A stretch of DNA of 64,000 bases from Comamonadaceae bacterium UBA4962 (GTDB taxonomy: Bacteria; Pseudomonadota; Gammaproteobacteria; Burkholderiales; Burkholderiaceae_C), in the NCBI GenBank assembly GCA_002397315.1, contig DHAE01000026.1, forward strand, positions 189,263-253,262. Direction: 5' to 3'. The notes beneath the pieces were generated by a model. That model was not told the origin of the DNA and made no database searches. It was given only the letters and a program-made list of their open reading frames with translations. A program made the position numbers and the translations under genes. Positions 57,405 to 64,000 of the stretch are shown here, piece by piece. Each line of letters starts with the position of its first letter. Within the stretch, counting starts at the first letter, position 1.

Positions 57405-58232
57405 TCACACCACGTAGGCGCCCGCATCCGCGGGTGCCGTCCAGTCGATCGGGTCCTGCTGCAGCACCATGTCGATGTCCAGGCCCAGGGGCAGGCCCAC
57501 CTCGGCCGGGAACGACACGGCGAGCGCCTTCTCGCTCCATCCCGCCTCGCGCGCCCAGGCGCGCCACGCGGCCAGATGCAGGACCGCGGCGAGCGGCTCG
57601 TAGACGTTGTTGTCGAAGGGCGCGTGCTGGTACTGCAGCGCATCCACCACCGCCTGCGGCAGATGCCAACGGCGCGCCATGGCCGCGCTCACGCTGCCGA
57701 AACCGTAGCCGAACAGGCGCTGCTCCAGGCCGGCGCGGCGCGGATCGAAGCTGCCGACCACCGCGTCGATGGACGACAGTTGCTCCGCGTGCCCCAGGCG
57801 GATGCGCAGCTCGCCCAGGCCGTGCAGCAGGCCCGCCGTGTAAGCCGCGAGCGGGTTGTGCCGCACCAGTCCCGCGAGCGAGCGCGCCATCTTCGCGGTG
57901 TGCAGGCTGTAGCGCCAGAACTGCTGCAGATTGATGCCCGGCACGGAGCGGGACGTGGTACCCAGCGGCGCCGAGCCGACCAGCGCGCGCAGTTGCTCCG
58001 TACCCACCAGGGCCAGCGCCTCGGGCACGCCGCTGACGGCGCACGGCATGCCGAACCCGGGCCCGTTGGCGAGTTCCAGCAGGCGCGCGGCGAGCGCGGG
58101 ATCGGTGCCGAAGATCTGGGTCAGCCGGCGCAGGCTCGGCTCGGGATGCGAGAGCTCGGCCATCAGCAGCGCGACCGCGCGCGGATGGCTCGGCAGCGCC
58201 ACGGGAATGTCCAGCAGGCCGTTGATGTCCAT
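57405..58232 (-). CDS. HDOD-domain signalling protein
   Basis: A 275-residue single HDOD-domain protein. The domain (about 10-205) includes LTQIFGTDPALAARLLELANGPGFG, VSGVPEALALVGTEQLRALV, FWRYSLHTAKMARSLAG and LAAYTAGLLHGLGELRI. The HD metal pair is degenerate, as usual for HDOD proteins, which act as output or scaffold modules in c-di-GMP and stress signalling rather than as phosphohydrolases. A C-terminal extension (about 205-275) has no known domain. It lies between tex and a patatin gene on the same strand. Confidence 0.9.
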   Translation of the reverse strand: MDINGLLDIPVALPSHPRAVALLMAELSHPEPSLRRLTQIFGTDPALAARLLELANGPGFGMPCAVSGVPEALALVGTEQLRALVGSAPLGTTSRSVPGINLQQFWRYSLHTAKMARSLAGLVRHNPLAAYTAGLLHGLGELRIRLGHAEQLSSIDAVVGSFDPRRAGLEQRLFGYGFGSVSAAMARRWHLPQAVVDALQYQHAPFDNNVYEPLAAVLHLAAWRAWAREAGWSEKALAVSFPAEVGLPLGLDIDMVLQQDPIDWTAPADAGAYVV

Positions 58233-58284
58233 GGCGTGGGGCGCGGGAAAAAGTGCGCCCCATTATCCACGGCTGCAACGCCTC

Positions 58285-60651
<2,367 letters not shown>

Positions 60652-60825
60652 AACCCTTGCCAACGAACGATGAAAACTCGAAGCGGGCGAGTGTGCCATA
60701 GCGGGGGCGGATGCCCGCCACCCACGCCTCGGGGCCATGGGAGCTTCCACACTTCGTGACAATTGCGGCAACGCTGCCGGCGGGCGCGCCCGGAAAATCC
60801 AAGCATCGCCATAGCACCCGTCTGC

Positions 60826-61503
60826 ATGCTCTTACAGATTCTGCCGCTCCGCAAACCCCGTACCGCACTGCCCGTGCGCCTGCCCTCGCGGCCGTTCGCA
60901 GCCACGGCGGCCCTGTTCTGTGCCACCACCATGGCATGTGCGCACCCTCCGCCGTCCGCACAGCCCCATGGAAGATCCCTCAGGCATCCGGATGCGGCGG
61001 ACGACATACGCAAGGTGAACTTCCGCAGCTATCTGCTCGCCCGCGACGGGCTCCGGGCCCGGCTCGCCGAGGAGTTCTGTGAAAGAGACCCGATCCGCCA
61101 CATCACAGTGCACTACGCGGACCTGATCGGGCAACGCGACGAGCAGGCCGTCGTGGAAGCCACCACCTGTGCCATGGGCAACGGCGGCGCCGACATCACC
61201 GAGGTGTTCCGCAGGCTGCCCGACGGCGCGCTGGTTTCGTTGCCGCTCGACGACGCGGGATACCGGGGCGGCGACCTCTACGCCGGCCAGCGCCGCACTC
61301 CACGCCTCGAAGTGCAGCGCGGACGCCTCACCCGTTGGTTCGTGCGATACGGTGACTCGGAAGGCGAACTGCCGCAGATCCGCCGAACCATTACTTATCG
61401 CTGGTCGAACGACCGCTTCGTCATCGACTCCGTGAAGGACGACGCCATCGGCGCAGGCGGGGCTGCCATTGCAACCCGCCGCGTTGCCGTGCCGCCCAGA
61501 TAG
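60826..61503 (+). CDS. Exported protein of unknown function
   Basis: A 225-residue protein with no recognised domain. The N-terminus has basic residues then a hydrophobic stretch (about 22-36, FAATAALFCATTMACAHP) that looks like a signal peptide, with Cys near 35 as a possible lipobox. The mature part is alpha/beta and acidic: DDIRKVNFRSYLLARDGLRARLAEEFCERDPIRHITVHYADL, then a short YRGGDLYAGQRRTPRLEVQRG strand region, ending in a DRFVIDSVKDDAIG segment. No clear ribosome site. An upstream in-frame start at 60763 exists. It lies alone between tex (divergent) and a DUF72 gene. Confidence 0.65.
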   Translation: MLLQILPLRKPRTALPVRLPSRPFAATAALFCATTMACAHPPPSAQPHGRSLRHPDAADDIRKVNFRSYLLARDGLRARLAEEFCERDPIRHITVHYADLIGQRDEQAVVEATTCAMGNGGADITEVFRRLPDGALVSLPLDDAGYRGGDLYAGQRRTPRLEVQRGRLTRWFVRYGDSEGELPQIRRTITYRWSNDRFVIDSVKDDAIGAGGAAIATRRVAVPPR

Positions 61504-61553
61504 CCACCGCTCCGTTTAGAAGCACACCGGTGTTTCCGGCAGACTCCAAACCC

Positions 61554-62783
61554 ATGCAAGACTCCCTCTTCGGCGACGACGACCTTCCGCCCCCGCCATC
61601 ACCACCCGCGCCGGCAGCAGGCCGGTCACCGGCCGCCGAAGAGCAGGCCCCCGCCAAGCCCCGCCGCCCGGCCCGCTCCGGCGGTGGCGTCCATCCCATC
61701 GAGCCCGATGCCGGCCTGCTGGCCCTGGCCGCCGCCCTGCCCCCGCAGTTGCGGCTCGGCGGCTCGTCCTGGAGCTACCCTGGCTGGAAGGGCCTGGTCT
61801 GGGAGGGCGAGCATTCCGAATCCACGCTGGCCCGCCAGGGCCTGGCCGCCTATGCGCGGCATCCGCTGATGCGCACCGTGAGCATCGACCGGGGTTTCTA
61901 CAAGCCGCTCACCGTGAGCCAATACGCGGACTACGCCTCGCAGGTGCCCGACGATTTCCGCTTCATCGTGAAGGCGCCGAGCCTGGTGACCGATGCGCTG
62001 GTGCGCGCCGAGGACGGCCGGGGGCGCGCGCCGAACCCGGCCTTTCTCGATCCCGCGCTGGCGCTGCAGGAATTCGTGGCGCCCGCGCTGGAAGGCCTGG
62101 GTTCCAAGATCGGGGCGCTGGTGTTCCAGCTGAGCCCCCTGCCGCTGCCGCAACTGCACCGCCTCGAAGGCACCATCGACCGCCTGGGCGCCCTGCTGCG
62201 CGCCATGCCGCCGCTCGCGCCCACCGCGCCGGACGGCGTGCTGGCCGTGGAGGTGCGCGATCCCGAGTGGCTGTCGCCGGAATACGAGCCGCTGTTCGCC
62301 GAAGCACTGCTCTCGGCCCGCGCCACCTACTGCCTGGGGCTGCACGCCAAGATGCCGCCGCTCGAAGAGCAATTGCGGCTGCTGCGCCGGCTCTGGCCGG
62401 GCCCGCTCGTGTGCCGCTGGAACCTCAACCCCGTGCACGGCGCCTACGGCTACGAAGAGGCCGAGGCGCTCTACAGCCCGTTCGACCGCATCGTCCATCC
62501 CGCGCCCGAGGTGCATGCGCTGCTGGCTTCCACGCTGGCAGGCATCACTGGCAGAGGCCAGAACGCGTTCGTCGCGATCAGCAACCATGCGGAGGGCTGC
62601 GCGCCGATCACCATCCGCACCCTGGCGGGCGAGGTGGCGGCACTGCAGGGCTACCGTCCGCCGGCCGACGTCGATGTGGACAGCGGCGCGGACCGGAACG
62701 CAGAAGCAGGTGCAGAACCTGATCGGGCGACAGCTCCAGCAACGAATCCGGCAACGATTCCACGATCTGACGACGCGCGGTAA
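61554..62783 (+). CDS. DUF72-family TIM-barrel protein
   Basis: A 409-residue DUF72 (YecE-like) protein. After a disordered Pro/Ala/Glu-rich leader of about 60 residues, the barrel starts with LRLGGSSWSYPGWKGLVWEG. It includes FRFIVKAPSLVTDALVR, FLDPALALQEFVAPALEGLGSKIGALVFQLSPLPLPQLHRLE, LAVEVRDPEWLS and a C-terminal FVAISNHAEGCAPITIRTLA. The C-terminal 40 residues are low-complexity. Enzymatic activity is unknown; the fold resembles xylose isomerase-like or endonuclease IV barrels. I chose ATG at 61554; an ATG at 61530 is possible. Confidence 0.88.
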   Translation: MQDSLFGDDDLPPPPSPPAPAAGRSPAAEEQAPAKPRRPARSGGGVHPIEPDAGLLALAAALPPQLRLGGSSWSYPGWKGLVWEGEHSESTLARQGLAAYARHPLMRTVSIDRGFYKPLTVSQYADYASQVPDDFRFIVKAPSLVTDALVRAEDGRGRAPNPAFLDPALALQEFVAPALEGLGSKIGALVFQLSPLPLPQLHRLEGTIDRLGALLRAMPPLAPTAPDGVLAVEVRDPEWLSPEYEPLFAEALLSARATYCLGLHAKMPPLEEQLRLLRRLWPGPLVCRWNLNPVHGAYGYEEAEALYSPFDRIVHPAPEVHALLASTLAGITGRGQNAFVAISNHAEGCAPITIRTLAGEVAALQGYRPPADVDVDSGADRNAEAGAEPDRATAPATNPATIPRSDDAR

Positions 62784-62825
62784 AGCGGCGGCCCCCACTC
62801 CCACGCGCCACGCGGACGCGCCCCA

Positions 62826-64000
62826 TCAGTGGCCTGCGCCTCGGCCTCCGGCGGCTTTCGCCGGCCCCAGGCGCAGCACACTGCACACGCCCGCCACCAC
62901 CGCAGCGCCCGCGGCGAGCCAGAACGCCACCGTCTCCGCATGGCCCCCATGCGTGCCCTGGATCGCGAAGATCACCGCGAGCAGCACGGCGCCCAGCGTC
63001 TGGCCCGTGAGCCGCGCCGTGCTCAGCATGCCGCCCGCGGCGCCCGAACGCTGCAGCGGCGCGGACGTGACGATGGTGTGGTTGTTGGGCGACTGGAACA
63101 GCGCGAAGCCCACGCCACACAGCGCCATGCGCCACACCACGCCGAAGGCGCCCGCATCCTGCGGCATGCCGGCCAGCGCCGCCAGCCCCAATGCCAGCAC
63201 GGCCATGCCGATGCCGCCCAGCAGGCCATCCGGCACACGCCCGATCAGGCGCCCCGCCAACGGCGCGACCGCCACGATGGCCAGCGGCCAGGGCGTGATC
63301 AGCAGACCGGCCTCCGCATGCGAGCGGCCGTGCGCCTCCAGCAGCAGGAACGGCAGCGCCAGGAAGGCGAGCATCTGCGCGCAGAAGGCCGCGATCGATG
63401 CCCCCATCGACAGCGAGAACACCGGAATGCGCAGCAGATCCACCGGGAAGAGCGGCGTCTCGCCACGGCGGTCGGCGCGCACCTGCCGGCGCACGAACAC
63501 CACCCCCACCGCCAGGCCCGCCAGCAGCGTCAGCGCGGGGCCGAGCGGCAGCCCGCCCGCTCCGCCGTGCACACCCAGCTGGTCCCCGCCGATGAACACC
63601 AGCGCGAACATCAGCACATTGAGCGCCACGTCGATCACCGAGAACCGCGCGCCCGCCTTCGCTCCGTGCGCGGGCGGTGCGGGATTGAACGGCAGCGCGC
63701 GCCGGCCGAGCCAGAGCGTCGCCAGCCCGAGCGGCAGGTTGATCGCGAACAGCATCGGCCAGGACGACACCGAGAGGATGGCGGCCGCCACCGAAGGCCC
63801 CGCCACCGACGAGGCCGCGACGACCAGCGAATTCAGCGCCAGCCCCTGCCCCAGCCGCGCGCGCGGATAGATCATGCGCACCAGCGCCGCGTTCACGCTC
63901 ATGATGCCCGCCGCGCCCAGGCCCTGCACGGCCCGCGCCGCGATCAGCATCTCCAGCGACGACGCCAGCATCGCGCCGAGCGACGACACGGCGAACAGGG
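62826..64000 (-). CDS. MFS drug-resistance-type exporter (N-terminus outside window)
   Basis: C-terminal 390 or so residues of a DHA2-type (14-helix, EmrB/QacA-like) major facilitator exporter. The frame stays open to the window edge; a GTG at 63987-63989 is internal, not the true start. Visible are the motif region GLGAAGIMSVNAALVRMIYPRARLGQGLALNSLVVAASSVAGP (helices 4-5 with the antiporter motif C-like GPSVAAAI) and about nine further helices. It likely exports drugs or metabolites using the proton gradient; substrate is unknown. Its 3' end is 42 bases from the convergent DUF72 gene. Confidence 0.9.
   Translation of the reverse strand, partial: LFAVSSLGAMLASSLEMLIAARAVQGLGAAGIMSVNAALVRMIYPRARLGQGLALNSLVVAASSVAGPSVAAAILSVSSWPMLFAINLPLGLATLWLGRRALPFNPAPPAHGAKAGARFSVIDVALNVLMFALVFIGGDQLGVHGGAGGLPLGPALTLLAGLAVGVVFVRRQVRADRRGETPLFPVDLLRIPVFSLSMGASIAAFCAQMLAFLALPFLLLEAHGRSHAEAGLLITPWPLAIVAVAPLAGRLIGRVPDGLLGGIGMAVLALGLAALAGMPQDAGAFGVVWRMALCGVGFALFQSPNNHTIVTSAPLQRSGAAGGMLSTARLTGQTLGAVLLAVIFAIQGTHGGHAETVAFWLAAGAAVVAGVCSVLRLGPAKAAGGRGAGH

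Overview
The window is GC-rich DNA from a betaproteobacterium, most like the Comamonadaceae (Acidovorax/Paracidovorax type). This is inferred from three things: the rimP-nusA-infB-rbfA-truB-typA order, a Bug-type solute receptor in a LysR-controlled operon, and an IPTL-CTERM-like surface protein. Almost all of it is chromosomal backbone with tightly packed operons and many 4-bp stop/start overlaps.

Layout. 0.1-4.3 kb: guaA and guaB, separated by a Phd/VapC-type toxin-antitoxin pair with its own repeat-rich upstream region. 4.4-11.5 kb: a DUF4124 protein, rnfH-ratA divergent from smpB, a small lipoprotein, an ECF sigma/anti-sigma pair, an enoyl-CoA hydratase-family hydrolase and a TerC-CBS-CorC membrane protein. 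11.6-20.0 kb: the translation operon on the minus strand (rimP, nusA, infB, rbfA, truB, typA). 20.2-23 kb: a thioredoxin-like protein with diheme and triheme cytochromes c. 23-29 kb: a LysR regulator divergent from a catabolic-looking operon (AtuA-like large and small proteins, Bug receptor, large exported alpha/beta hydrolase), with a perfect inverted repeat between them. 29-37 kb: a diguanylate cyclase, small membrane proteins, a PhyH-type dioxygenase, an exported nuclease, a LexA-box gene, an IPTL-CTERM-like protein, an amino-acid-type binding protein and a DUF1810 protein.

37.1-40.4 kb is a small integrated element. The last 47 bases of tRNA-Lys(TTT) are duplicated exactly at the far side of a visibly more A/T-rich segment. 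The segment holds a decayed S24-type phage repressor, two lipoprotein genes, a frameshifted tyrosine integrase, and an intact two-gene module: a retropepsin-like aspartic protease preceded by an 80-residue protein. Upstream of the pair lie helically phased, DnaA-box-like repeats. This is the most unusual part of the window.

40.5-64 kb: tcdA-cpoB-pal-tolB, msbA, mltG-tmk-holB-pilZ followed by tatD and an ankyrin protein, ygfZ, a thioesterase-acetyltransferase fusion with an esterase, an exported hydratase divergent from an iron alcohol dehydrogenase, a patatin, an HDOD protein, tex, a DUF72 protein, and an MFS exporter cut by the window end. A dispersed intergenic repeat occurs three times (2.7, 14.9 and 52.0 kb), each time abutting the 3' end of a minus-strand gene.
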